The notes under the pieces were generated by a model, which was given only the letters and a program-made list of their open reading frames with translations, did no database searches and was not told the DNA's origin. Below, one piece after another: positions 44,961 through 52,965 of a stretch of 64,000 bases of DNA (position 1 is the stretch's first letter; every line of letters begins with the position of its first letter). The stretch is from positions 62,001-126,000 of the forward strand of contig JAJEFA010000010.1 in assembly GCA_022820725.1 (NCBI GenBank). Direction: 5' to 3'. Position numbers and translations under genes: made by a program. The DNA is from Candidatus Binatia bacterium (GTDB taxonomy: Bacteria; Desulfobacterota; Binatia; Bin18).

Positions 44961-45953
44961 TTAAAAGGCTGCGCTCAGCCGTTCCTTGGGATATTCCGCT
45001 CCGACCACATGTTCGATGGTGAGCGCCCGGACCATCTGATAGGTCCGTACCCGGAAAGCGGGATCGCACGACATGCGGATGTACATATCCTGCGGCTTGA
45101 TGTCATAGTCTTCGCGCAGCCATTCGAGCATGTTCTGGGCCGCATCGTACACGGCCTGCTCCATGGGTCGGTTAATACCCACCGCCACAATACTGTCGGG
45201 CTTTTCAATCCGCACGCAGGGCAGGCGTTTGTTCTTCATCACCGTACAGCTCAACTGCATGGTGGCGCGGGTCTCGTCGGCAATGCCGGTAAACTCGGTG
45301 TCTCCCTGGCCACCGTGAATATCCCCGATATACAGCAAGCCGCCCGGGTTATAGGAGTTCAGATAGATCGTATGCCCGGCGCAAATATCGCGACAATCGA
45401 TATTACCACCAAAAGGCCCCTGTCCGAGGAGAGAGGTGAAGACTTCCCGCTCCGGTGCGGTTGCCAGCGTGCCGCAAAAGGGCTGGAGGTCCCAGGTCAG
45501 CTTATCGGAATAGACGCCCTTGCCGTCGCGGGTATGGCCGCTCGGTCCGGGCAGATGCTCGATCACCTGTACCCGTGCCTGAGCGCATTGCCCATCAAAC
45601 AGGGTCGAATTACCGTACGGGCCGATACCGGGCAGAATACCGGAAAAGCCGTAGCGCCAGGGATCGATAAAATCGATATGCACGGCCAGCACGTCGCCCG
45701 CCTCGCAGCCTTCTATATAAATCGGGCCGACCACGGGATTGTATTTGGGTGGATAGGCGACCGCGAGTGCGGCAACATGGGGATCATCCACAAACTGATG
45801 GACAACCGGGTTATCACTGTCGTCCTCGATCAGGCCCGAGAGCGCATCCTCGGTCTCTACCTGAAAGACTTCACCGGCCTGGACCCGCAGGACGGGTTCG
45901 TCCCGGTTATCGAAGGCGTATTTGGTTATCTCGCCGCGTTGGATTTTCTGCAT
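44961..45953 (-). CDS. Acetamidase/formamidase family amidohydrolase
   Basis: 330 residues from ATG 45953 with GGAGGG upstream; the extended frame to 46034 is non-coding. Family blocks seen: EPVLRVQAGEVFQVETEDAL (about 17-36), GDVLAVHIDFI, FCGTLATAPERE, GGNIDCRDICAGHTIYLNSY and LLYIGDIHGGQGDTEFTGIA (about 213-232), which carries the Asp/His metal-binding set of this family. Hydrolyses short amides to ammonia and acid. First gene of the operon. Its promoter region and first 43 codons are duplicated at 46827-47058. Confidence 0.93.
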   Translation of the reverse strand: MQKIQRGEITKYAFDNRDEPVLRVQAGEVFQVETEDALSGLIEDDSDNPVVHQFVDDPHVAALAVAYPPKYNPVVGPIYIEGCEAGDVLAVHIDFIDPWRYGFSGILPGIGPYGNSTLFDGQCAQARVQVIEHLPGPSGHTRDGKGVYSDKLTWDLQPFCGTLATAPEREVFTSLLGQGPFGGNIDCRDICAGHTIYLNSYNPGGLLYIGDIHGGQGDTEFTGIADETRATMQLSCTVMKNKRLPCVRIEKPDSIVAVGINRPMEQAVYDAAQNMLEWLREDYDIKPQDMYIRMSCDPAFRVRTYQMVRALTIEHVVGAEYPKERLSAAF

Positions 45954-46056
45954 GCCGACCCTCCTTATGACTGCTCGGTAGAATCCCGCTGGGCTCAATT
46001 GTGACACTGGCTGCAGCACCCTGCAAGCGAACAAAGTTCGAGCCTTGACAGAGCTG
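45825..46056. repeat. Direct repeat, left copy: acetamidase N-terminus and promoter
   Basis: Over 90 percent identical by eye to 46827-47058, offset 1002 bases. Covers the first 43 codons of the acetamidase-like gene, its ribosome-binding site and about 100 bases of upstream sequence. Weaker similarity continues for about 35 bases outside. Confidence 0.92.
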
Positions 46057-46145
46057 CCGGGAAAGGGGAAGAGGGCAGTGAAGAAAGAGGAAACGATAAA
46101 GTATCGGGGTCATGTTTCGACACTCTACTTAGAGGAGACGTTCTT

Positions 46146-46835
46146 GTGGCAACCATCACTGTTGTGGGCGTTGGCCCCGGTGATCCCGACCTGTTGACGC
46201 TCAAGGCGCGAGACGCCATCCGCAATGCCGATTACGTAGCCGGATTCGAGACCGTGTTGGGTCCCGTACGGCGTTGGATTGGCGGAGAAGCCCTGCCGAT
46301 GCGCTATCGCAACCAGGAGGATGTGCTGGAACAGCTTGCGACCTATGCGGAAGCGGACAAGCGGTGCGTGGTGTGCGCCTGGGGCGACCTGAATTTCTCG
46401 GCCAAGGAATTGCTGGACAGGGTACGGCGGCGCGCCGACGTGGAGCTTATCCCTGGGATCAGTTCGGCCCAGATGGCATGCGCCCGGCTTGGCCTGACAA
46501 TAGAGACCTCCATGTTTATCACGCTCCACGCGCGCGAGGGCCACGAGGAAGGCTTGCGAGAACTCATTGCGATGCTGAAGAATCGTCGGCGCAACCTCGT
46601 CGTGCTGCCACGCCCCTTTGATTTGATGCCCACCGACATCGCCGGCCTGCTGCTCGAAGAGGGCATTGCTCCAAAGACTCGGCTGTATGCTCTGGAGCGA
46701 CTCTCGCTGCCGGGCGAAAGAATCAGAGAATACGACATCTCATTACTGGCCGCGGAGAAGTCCGAGTTCAGCGATCTGACTATTCTGGTTTTTCCAATGC
46801 ATGAGCGAGGCGATCACAAGGTCGATCTCGATTAA
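46146..46835 (+). CDS. cbiE: CbiE-like precorrin/cobalt-precorrin methyltransferase
   Basis: 229 residues from GTG 46146 with AGAGGAGA upstream. Tetrapyrrole methylase fold: TVVGVGPGDPDLLTLKARDA (about 5-24) is the SAM-binding P-loop of this family, then VVCAWGDLNFSAKELL, ELIPGISSAQMACARLG (about 97-113) and RNLVVLPRPFDLMPTDIAGL. CbiE methylates C5 of precorrin-7. No other cobalamin gene is in the window, and the gene sits between two copies of an acetamidase fragment. Its last codons and stop (CTC GAT TAA) already belong to the right-hand repeat, so the original C-terminus may have been changed. Confidence 0.85.
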   Translation: MATITVVGVGPGDPDLLTLKARDAIRNADYVAGFETVLGPVRRWIGGEALPMRYRNQEDVLEQLATYAEADKRCVVCAWGDLNFSAKELLDRVRRRADVELIPGISSAQMACARLGLTIETSMFITLHAREGHEEGLRELIAMLKNRRRNLVVLPRPFDLMPTDIAGLLLEEGIAPKTRLYALERLSLPGERIREYDISLLAAEKSEFSDLTILVFPMHERGDHKVDLD

Positions 46836-46953
46836 GCCCGAGAGCGCATCCTCGGTCTCTACCGAGAAGACTTCACCGGCCTGGACCCGCAGGACGGGTT
46901 CGTCCCGGTTATCGAAGGCGTATCTGGTTACCTCGCCGCGTTGGATCTTCTGC
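46827..46953 (-). pseudogene. Acetamidase N-terminal fragment (duplicate)
   Basis: 43 codons from ATG 46953 repeat the start of the acetamidase-like gene (MQKIQRGEVTRYAFDNRDEP) with a few substitutions; similarity ends at 46827 where the antisense end of cbiE begins. The frame stays open to 46743, so a hybrid 70-residue peptide could be made, but only the first 43 residues are acetamidase-like. Ribosome-binding site is intact. Confidence 0.88.
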
Positions 46954-47058
46954 ATGCCGACCCTCCTTATGACTGCTCGGTAGAATCTCGCCGGGCTCAA
47001 TTGTGACACTGGCCGCAGCACCCTGCAAGCGAACGAAGAACAAGCCTTGACACAGCCG
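46827..47058. repeat. Direct repeat, right copy
   Basis: Second copy of the acetamidase promoter/N-terminal segment. On its right it merges into the upstream region of the triple RidA gene, so each copy is placed as a divergent promoter region. Confidence 0.92.
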
Positions 47059-47096
47059 AAGAGAAAGAAGAAGACGGCAATGTAAAGGAGGAAGCT

Positions 47097-48407
47097 ATGA
47101 AAAAAGAGGCGATCTTTCCAGAGGCTCTTCCCATGCCGCGCGTCGCATACTCACCCGCAGTCAAGGCCGGACCGTTTGTCTTCATATCCGGCCAAGTGGC
47201 CTCGGATTTTCAGACCGGGATTCCGCCGGCGGCCACCATTAACCCGAACTTCCCCCACCACGGCAGCAATATCGAACGCCAGACCCAGTATATTGCCAAC
47301 AATCTGCGCGCCACGCTTGAGGCCGCAGGCTCCTCCCTGGAACAGTGTGTCTCATTCACGCTCTACCATACCCATACCCAGGAGTTGCACGGCGCTTCCG
47401 AGGTCTTGCAGCAGACTTTTGGCTCCACTGGCGTCCCGCCACATACGACTGTTCTTTTGGAAGAGCTGCCCGTACCGGGCTGTACTCTGGAGACCGACCT
47501 GGTGGGCTTTGTGTCCGAGACCGGCCAACGACCGGAGGTTATTCAGGCCGAAGCCCTGCCCCCGCCGGCCATACACGGGCTCAACGGCCAGACCCTGTAT
47601 CACTACGGCGTGAAAGCCGGGGAGTTTATCTTTACCGCCGGCCTGACGGCCACCGACTTTTCAAGCGGGCTTGCACCCGGAGCCCAGGTCGATCCCAACT
47701 TTCCCTATTATGCGGAGAGCGCCCGCTTGCAAACCGAATATGTTCTGAAGGCTCAGCAGGCCGTTCTGCAGGCCGCCGGTGCATCGCTTGAGCATGTGGT
47801 CAAGGCGGAAGTCTATATGACGGACATCCAGGACTTTTACCGCCTGGAACAAATCTGGAAACAGTATTTCCCCACAGACCCGCCAGCCCGAACCACCGTA
47901 CCGGTCAACGACCTCGGTGTTCCGGGCTTACGTATCGCCATTAATCTGGTTGCCTATGTCCCGCAGGACGGACCGGCGAAGCGCACCATCCGGACCGAGG
48001 CAGCTCCTATTCCTCTGGCCCATGAGCCGCAGGCCGTTCAGGCCGGCTCCTTCCTCTTTTTCTCCGGTCAGATGGCCACCGACTATCGCACCGGAGTGCC
48101 GGCCGAGGCGCGCGTTGACCCGAATTTTCCGCACTACTCGTCCGCCGCGGAAAAAGAGGTGAACTATATTGTGAAAAACATCGAGGCGATCTGCCGGGCG
48201 GCCGGCACCTCGCGCGACCAACTGCTCCGCCGGCGCGGTTTTTATACGGACTTTGGCGAGTTTTTTACGTCTTTCGCCGCGTGGGCCGAAGCCTTTCCGA
48301 CCGACCCCCCGGCAAGTACCACCGTCCGCATCCCCGGTCCGCTACCGATTCCTGGCTGTAAGGTCGTGATCGATTTAATAGGACTGGTTCCAGACGAAAG
48401 CACATAA
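47097..48407 (+). CDS. Protein of three tandem RidA domains
   Basis: 436 residues, three times the usual RidA length. Domain limits about 1-143, 145-290, 295-436, each with the family blocks F.F.SGQ / FTAGLT, DPNFP and a terminal GCT/GLR/GCK-V..L strand. In the position of the catalytic Arg that binds the substrate carboxylate in RidA (E. coli R105), domain 1 has His116 (PPHTTV), domain 2 has Arg265 (PARTTV) and domain 3 has Ser407 (PASTTV). RidA proteins hydrolyse reactive imines to ketones and ammonia and form trimers, so this protein may be a one-chain trimer with one active site. AAGGAGG precedes the ATG. Divergent from the acetamidase copies. Confidence 0.9.
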   Translation: MKKEAIFPEALPMPRVAYSPAVKAGPFVFISGQVASDFQTGIPPAATINPNFPHHGSNIERQTQYIANNLRATLEAAGSSLEQCVSFTLYHTHTQELHGASEVLQQTFGSTGVPPHTTVLLEELPVPGCTLETDLVGFVSETGQRPEVIQAEALPPPAIHGLNGQTLYHYGVKAGEFIFTAGLTATDFSSGLAPGAQVDPNFPYYAESARLQTEYVLKAQQAVLQAAGASLEHVVKAEVYMTDIQDFYRLEQIWKQYFPTDPPARTTVPVNDLGVPGLRIAINLVAYVPQDGPAKRTIRTEAAPIPLAHEPQAVQAGSFLFFSGQMATDYRTGVPAEARVDPNFPHYSSAAEKEVNYIVKNIEAICRAAGTSRDQLLRRRGFYTDFGEFFTSFAAWAEAFPTDPPASTTVRIPGPLPIPGCKVVIDLIGLVPDEST

Positions 48408-48544
48408 AAAGGCTTTACCCATCCGCCGGGCTGCTCTCTTCGCTCCTGAGGGGAGAGAATGAAGGTGAGGGGCTAACCGCTCGCCCGTGAGGGGTCCACG
48501 TTACAATACGCATCCCAGGTTCCAGGGGAGAGGGAGCAGGAAAA

Positions 48545-48652
48545 ATCCCCTCCTTGGAGGGGTGCCGCGTAGCGGCGGGGTGGGTTCTGCGAAAAGAGAG
48601 TACCTGGGGAAACCCACCCCGGCCCTTCGGGCCACCCCTCCCGAGAGGGGAT
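48545..48652. repeat. Imperfect palindromic intergenic element, about 108 bp
   Basis: Left arm 48545-48586 and right arm 48609-48652 form a long imperfect inverted repeat; each arm contains its own small hairpins (for example TCCCCTCC-TT-GGAGGGG and GGCCCTTCGGGCC). Ends read ATCCCCTC-like inward on both sides. Typical of short palindromic intergenic repeats that are mobilised in trans. Sits between the convergent RidA and NTF2-fold genes. Confidence 0.75.
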
Positions 48653-48669
48653 GGATAAGGAGGGAATCT

Positions 48670-49170
48670 TCACTCCTTCGACGTCTTCTCCCCGTCATAC
48701 CACCACGGCCGGACTTTGAATTTCTCTCCACCCCAGCCTTCATGCAGCGGGACCATGAAGTCCGTACCAATGACTTTCTCCGTAAATTTCCACTCCCCTT
48801 CAACACGGAGCAGCTTGTCTTCATAAAATCCGGCAACAACAACAGATTCGCCCTTCAGGTCGCCGACCGCATCAAAATAGCTTTTTGAAAACGCCCGATC
48901 ACCGTCAAGGGTGATGACCTGGTTATGAATGAGATGCCGTAAGACCCCGAGACGATGGCGCATATAGCGTCCGTACCAGCGCTCGACGGCGGCGCGCCCT
49001 TCTCGGCGGCGGCCCGGAGGGCTGACGACCAGGTCACACGAATCGTGAAACAGCGCCATCACATCTTGAAATTCCCCCCGGTCCACGGCCCAACAATAGC
49101 GATGGACTACGTCGCGGATGGCTTCTTTTTCAACAAGCTCCCGCAGCATACGGTCCAACTCTTGCCCCAT
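48670..49170 (-). CDS. SnoaL/NTF2-like fold protein
   Basis: 166 residues; N-terminal helices with EKEAIRDVVHRYCWAVDRGE (about 14-33) and then FQDVMALFHDSCDLVV, followed by AVERWYGRYMRHRLGVLRHL and a beta-sheet end (GEWKFTEKVIGTDFMVPLHE). This is the polyketide-cyclase-like/SnoaL arrangement in which a Tyr-Asp or His-Asp pair works as acid-base; His41 and Asp45 are candidates. Substrate unknown. Related in plan to the gene at 59078. Confidence 0.82.
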   Translation of the reverse strand: MGQELDRMLRELVEKEAIRDVVHRYCWAVDRGEFQDVMALFHDSCDLVVSPPGRRREGRAAVERWYGRYMRHRLGVLRHLIHNQVITLDGDRAFSKSYFDAVGDLKGESVVVAGFYEDKLLRVEGEWKFTEKVIGTDFMVPLHEGWGGEKFKVRPWWYDGEKTSKE

Positions 49171-49271
49171 GCGTGCCTCCTTATTGATTCCGTCCGTTTA
49201 CATATCACGACAGGAAAGGCCCATGTCCCTCCCGTTGGGCCTGGCGGAGAGAGAAGAATCCGGGGGATGTG

Positions 49272-50504
49272 CTACACCGCCTTCACCGTCAGCTGGAGCG
49301 GATACTGGTGGAGCGAACTCGCGCCCCGCGGGGTCACCCGATTCATATCCCCAATGAAGAACCCACGCTGCATATCCCGTGTGACGGGATTGGGTTCAAT
49401 GACAATGAGCTGATTCTCTTGAAAAGGGACGTCAAGGTCGACTGCCCAGCACGGGTCGCCCGGAACAGAAGCATAGGGTGGGTTGATCACCTGGGTATAT
49501 CCATGGATCACAGGACACTGAACCGTATACCCCTCGTCAAGAATACGCCGAGACAACGCAAACACATCCCTCGGCGTATTGCCGACCTTCACGACTTTTT
49601 GAACCTCCGAGTACAGCGTGACCGCTAATTCCTCCAGTTTTTTGAGCTGAGGCGGTGGTTCTCCCAAAGCGACCGGACGGATGAGCTGCCCTGGGTAACC
49701 ATAATACGTTCCCGTGGTCTCGGTCAGAATCAGATCCCCGGGCCGAATAGTTCGGGTAGACCCTCCCGCGACCCACCAGGAGTAGGGAATAGACGGCTGA
49801 GCCATTGGGGTAGACGCCAGTGCGGCCCCATACAGAGAGCCCCCTAACTTGAGATATGTTCCATGGAGCGTGGCGATGATCTCATGATCTTTCATGCCCG
49901 GTTCGACCGTATCAACGACCGCACGAAAGGCACGGTCGCACAGTTCCGCGCCCTTTTCATACCATTCGATTTCTTCCGGACTGGCGCACAGCCGGATCTG
50001 ATACATCAGGTCCTGAGCCTCGACAAAGGTCGCTTCAGGTAGGGCATCGTGCAAGAAGAGCCAGAGGTCGTGGGGCACACGGTCGGCAATACCCACCGTT
50101 CCCGTTTCCAGCCCGCCCTCTTTAAGCCGCTCCACGAGCGCCTGGTGGTTCACTCCGGCTCCCCAGCGAACGTCCCGGATGCCCGACTGCGCAGCCGCCT
50201 GCGGCAGGAACGAATAGAGACTCGCAAACAAGGTAGGCTCCTGGTCTAGCGGAAAGACAATGGCTCCATAGGCAATATCGATATAATTGCCGACATAGAT
50301 CAGATTCGCGCTAAAGACATACCCGTTGCTGAACATGAGCAGGCAGTCGATATGACGCTCAGCCATCGCGGTGCGGATTGCCTCATAGCGACGCTGGTAC
50401 TCCGCCGCCGAAAACCTGGGCCAATGAGCCTGATTCTCGGCGCGAATCCGCGCGTACAAAGCTTCGGCATTTTCAATACCAGGAGGCTGTAAAGTATGCG
50501 CCAT
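49272..50504 (-). CDS. M24 (pita-bread) fold hydrolase lacking most metal ligands
   Basis: 410 residues: N-terminal creatinase-type domain (about 30-170) and C-terminal pita-bread domain. Compared with Xaa-Pro peptidases, the first metal Asp is replaced in GDLILTETTG (Glu in place), the second by Gln in YPGQLIRP, His is kept in VIHGYTQV, Glu is kept in IVIEPNP and the last Glu is absent in GDMNRVTPRG. This resembles creatinase, the metal-free member of the family, so a C-N hydrolase acting on a small amidine or guanidine-like compound is plausible rather than a peptidase. Confidence 0.82.
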   Translation of the reverse strand: MAHTLQPPGIENAEALYARIRAENQAHWPRFSAAEYQRRYEAIRTAMAERHIDCLLMFSNGYVFSANLIYVGNYIDIAYGAIVFPLDQEPTLFASLYSFLPQAAAQSGIRDVRWGAGVNHQALVERLKEGGLETGTVGIADRVPHDLWLFLHDALPEATFVEAQDLMYQIRLCASPEEIEWYEKGAELCDRAFRAVVDTVEPGMKDHEIIATLHGTYLKLGGSLYGAALASTPMAQPSIPYSWWVAGGSTRTIRPGDLILTETTGTYYGYPGQLIRPVALGEPPPQLKKLEELAVTLYSEVQKVVKVGNTPRDVFALSRRILDEGYTVQCPVIHGYTQVINPPYASVPGDPCWAVDLDVPFQENQLIVIEPNPVTRDMQRGFFIGDMNRVTPRGASSLHQYPLQLTVKAV

Positions 50505-50553
50505 CGTCCCGCTTTCGATCTTCGCTCTTTCTCGCTCCTATCTACCCTCTCTT

Positions 50554-51687
50554 TTAATCAAAGTGATAAATCCGGGCGGTATTCCCCCCGACAATTTTCG
50601 CCTTTTCCTCTTCGCTACAGTCCGCCAGGATGGTCTCAAGCACCTGGCGTGAGTTGGGGAAGGTGCACTCCGGATGGGGGTAGTCCGAGCCCCACAGGAT
50701 GTTATCCACACCGATGAGATCGCGGTCCCTGATACCGAGTGCATCCTCCTGGAAACTGAGGAAGACGTTCCGCCGGAAATAATCGCTCGGCAGCATATCT
50801 TCCTTGAATTTCTGCCGGCCTCCGGTCGCCGGGCGTTGAATGAAATTATAGTCCATCCGTTCCAGGAAATGCGGCACCCAGGCCAACTCCTGCTCGACCG
50901 ACCCGATTTGGAGTTTCGGATAGCGCTCGAACACCCCGGTAAAAATAATATGCGACAGCGACATGCGCACCCAGTAATCGACATTGGTCAGAAAGGCGGT
51001 GCTGACCGCTTCCAGATCGGCCAGCGGCGAGTTTGGAGCGGGCCGGTTGGTCGCGATATGCAGGCTCAGCGGCAGGCCCAAATCCTGGGCCGCGGCCCAC
51101 AGCGGCTCGTACTCGGGAGAATCATAGCTATGCCCCTCCAGCGGGTAGACCGTGATCATTGCGCCGCACAACCCCAGCTTGGCGCAGCGCTCCAACTCCC
51201 TGACACTCTCCGGGACATCGTCAACATTCAGCATGGCGATGCCCTTGATCCGCTGCGGGAAGGGCTGGCAGAACTCGGCCAGCCAGTCGTTATAGGCCCG
51301 GCACAAGACGGTCAGGAGCTCGCCATCCGGAATGCTGTACAACAGCAGTCCCTGCGTCGGGTAGAGCACGTCGGCATCAATGCCGTCCAGGTCCAGGTCT
51401 TTGAGATGTTCCTCGGGGAGATAGGCTCCGGGTCGGACGTTTTCCATGACGTCGCCAAACCTCATCGAGTCCCGTTCTTCGGGCACGAATCGCTTGCCGG
51501 CCTGTGAGCCGCCGGACCCTCCGCTGACCCCTTTCACCCCGTCGCAGACCCACCAATCGGTATGATCTTCCTCACGGCGGACAACATGCGGAGCTCGATC
51601 TCTGAACCGAGCCTCGACCCGACTGGTCCATAAATCCGACGGCTCGAACACATGACTATCGGATGAAATAACTTTGTACTCAGCCAT
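50554..51687 (-). CDS. Amidohydrolase-2 family (ACMSD-like) hydrolase/decarboxylase
   Basis: 377 residues. Amidohydrolase-2 pattern: an early SSDSHVFEPSDLW (metal Asp10/His12), LDGIDADVLYPTQGL, LSLHIATNRP with the middle His, and a C-terminal ILWGSDYPHPECTFPNSRQV (about 340-359) with the catalytic Asp. Family members decarboxylate aromatic or keto acids or hydrolyse lactones. Lies 50 bases upstream of the M24-type gene and 22 bases downstream of the FAD oxidase, same strand, so likely one operon. Confidence 0.9.
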   Translation of the reverse strand: MAEYKVISSDSHVFEPSDLWTSRVEARFRDRAPHVVRREEDHTDWWVCDGVKGVSGGSGGSQAGKRFVPEERDSMRFGDVMENVRPGAYLPEEHLKDLDLDGIDADVLYPTQGLLLYSIPDGELLTVLCRAYNDWLAEFCQPFPQRIKGIAMLNVDDVPESVRELERCAKLGLCGAMITVYPLEGHSYDSPEYEPLWAAAQDLGLPLSLHIATNRPAPNSPLADLEAVSTAFLTNVDYWVRMSLSHIIFTGVFERYPKLQIGSVEQELAWVPHFLERMDYNFIQRPATGGRQKFKEDMLPSDYFRRNVFLSFQEDALGIRDRDLIGVDNILWGSDYPHPECTFPNSRQVLETILADCSEEEKAKIVGGNTARIYHFD

Positions 51688-51708
51688 ACTGCACCCTCCT
51701 AAAAATAT

Positions 51709-52893
51709 TTAGATCACATTGAGTTCTCGCAGCGGCCGCCCCGCGACCACGCGTTCAAACCCGAGCGGCGAGATGTCCACCGTCTGGTATGCGCCATGCA
51801 CAATCAACTCGGCAATCCCGCGCCCGACAGCAGGAGCCTGTTGGACCCCGTGGCCGGAGAAGCCGTTGGCAAAAAGGAAATTTTTCAGTACGGGATGCCG
51901 GCCCACAATGGCGTTCTGGTCGAGCGTATTATAGGCGTAATGACCGCTCCAGGCAGAGACGTGCTTGATCGCCTCAAAGAGAGGAACGCGATGCGCCAAC
52001 GCCGGCCAGACGATCTCATCGAACAGCTGGTACTCAACCCGAAAATCTTCTGTCGGGGGGTCCTGGTCTGCTGGCGGAGACACTCCACACACGAAGTACT
52101 GGCCTTCAGGCCGAAAATAGACGCCGGAGACATCCACAACCAAGGGACAGGGTTGCAGCACGTCGGCCTGCCGGCAATCGAACACGAACACACAGCGTTT
52201 CCGACTTTCGACCGGCAGCTCAATATCGGCCATACGGGCGATCTCCCCGGCGGCCGGACCGGTGGCATTCACGAGCTCACCGCACGAAAAGATCCGTCCG
52301 TCGGCGAGTTGCACGGCCTCCAGGCGTTGCCGTGCAATATGCAGCGCAACGACCTCGCCGGTCAGAAACTCGACGCCCCGTGCGACGGCCGTATTGCGGA
52401 GTGCGTACAGCAGGCTATGGGCATCAAACCAGCCTTCCCCGGACAGCCCGAGGCAACCGGCGGCGAGGTCCGAGGTCGCGAGCCACGGGAAACGCGCCTG
52501 CAACTCGGCCGGACCCAACAGACAGACATCTGCGCCCTCTTGGGTTTGGACCCGCGCGTTGCGTTCAAGAATAGCTTTCCCCTGCCCACTCGCCAGCAGC
52601 AGATAGCCCGCCTCTCTGAAGCTGATCTCGACATCCGCTCCCAAGCGGTCTTTGGCCGTTCGCAGAAACTCCACCCCAAACTGAGACAGGTGAATGTTCA
52701 CCGGGGTCGAGAACTGCTGCCGAATCGAGGCTAAGGAGCGGGTGGTTGAGCAATACTGATAGGAGGGGTCTTTTTCGATGACGAGCACGCGGCCCTGAAA
52801 GCCCTCGTCCGTAGTGAGAAAGTAGGCGACGGCACTGCCAATAATGGCTCCACCAACAATGACGACATCGTACCCGGCACTCCGCTTGGCCAT
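51709..52893 (-). CDS. FAD-dependent amino-acid/amine oxidoreductase (DAO family)
   Basis: 394 residues; dinucleotide motif YDVVIVGGAIIGSAVAYFLT (about 8-27), Glu at the second strand (VIEKDPSYQYCSTTRS), GELVNATGPAAGEIAR, and a C-terminal NFLFANGFSGHGVQQAPAVG (about 340-359) as in glycine/sarcosine oxidases and dimethylglycine dehydrogenase. It would oxidise a secondary or primary amine group. Adjacent amidohydrolases fit a route degrading N-containing organic compounds. Confidence 0.9.
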   Translation of the reverse strand: MAKRSAGYDVVIVGGAIIGSAVAYFLTTDEGFQGRVLVIEKDPSYQYCSTTRSLASIRQQFSTPVNIHLSQFGVEFLRTAKDRLGADVEISFREAGYLLLASGQGKAILERNARVQTQEGADVCLLGPAELQARFPWLATSDLAAGCLGLSGEGWFDAHSLLYALRNTAVARGVEFLTGEVVALHIARQRLEAVQLADGRIFSCGELVNATGPAAGEIARMADIELPVESRKRCVFVFDCRQADVLQPCPLVVDVSGVYFRPEGQYFVCGVSPPADQDPPTEDFRVEYQLFDEIVWPALAHRVPLFEAIKHVSAWSGHYAYNTLDQNAIVGRHPVLKNFLFANGFSGHGVQQAPAVGRGIAELIVHGAYQTVDISPLGFERVVAGRPLRELNVI

Positions 52894-52965
52894 AGCTCGC
52901 CCCAGGTTTTAGGACGTTCGCGCCGCCGTCAGACCGCTTGAGTCAGGACAGAGGACAGGATTCGG

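Noticed and set aside
46080..46135. Possible fourth copy of the inverted repeat family (GAAAGAGGAAACG)
   Set aside because: Only the left half-arm resembles the family; no matching right arm with GGACACG follows.
48500..48665. CRISPR-like repeat structure
   Set aside because: The repeated-looking GC-rich words form one inverted repeat, not evenly spaced direct repeats with spacers.
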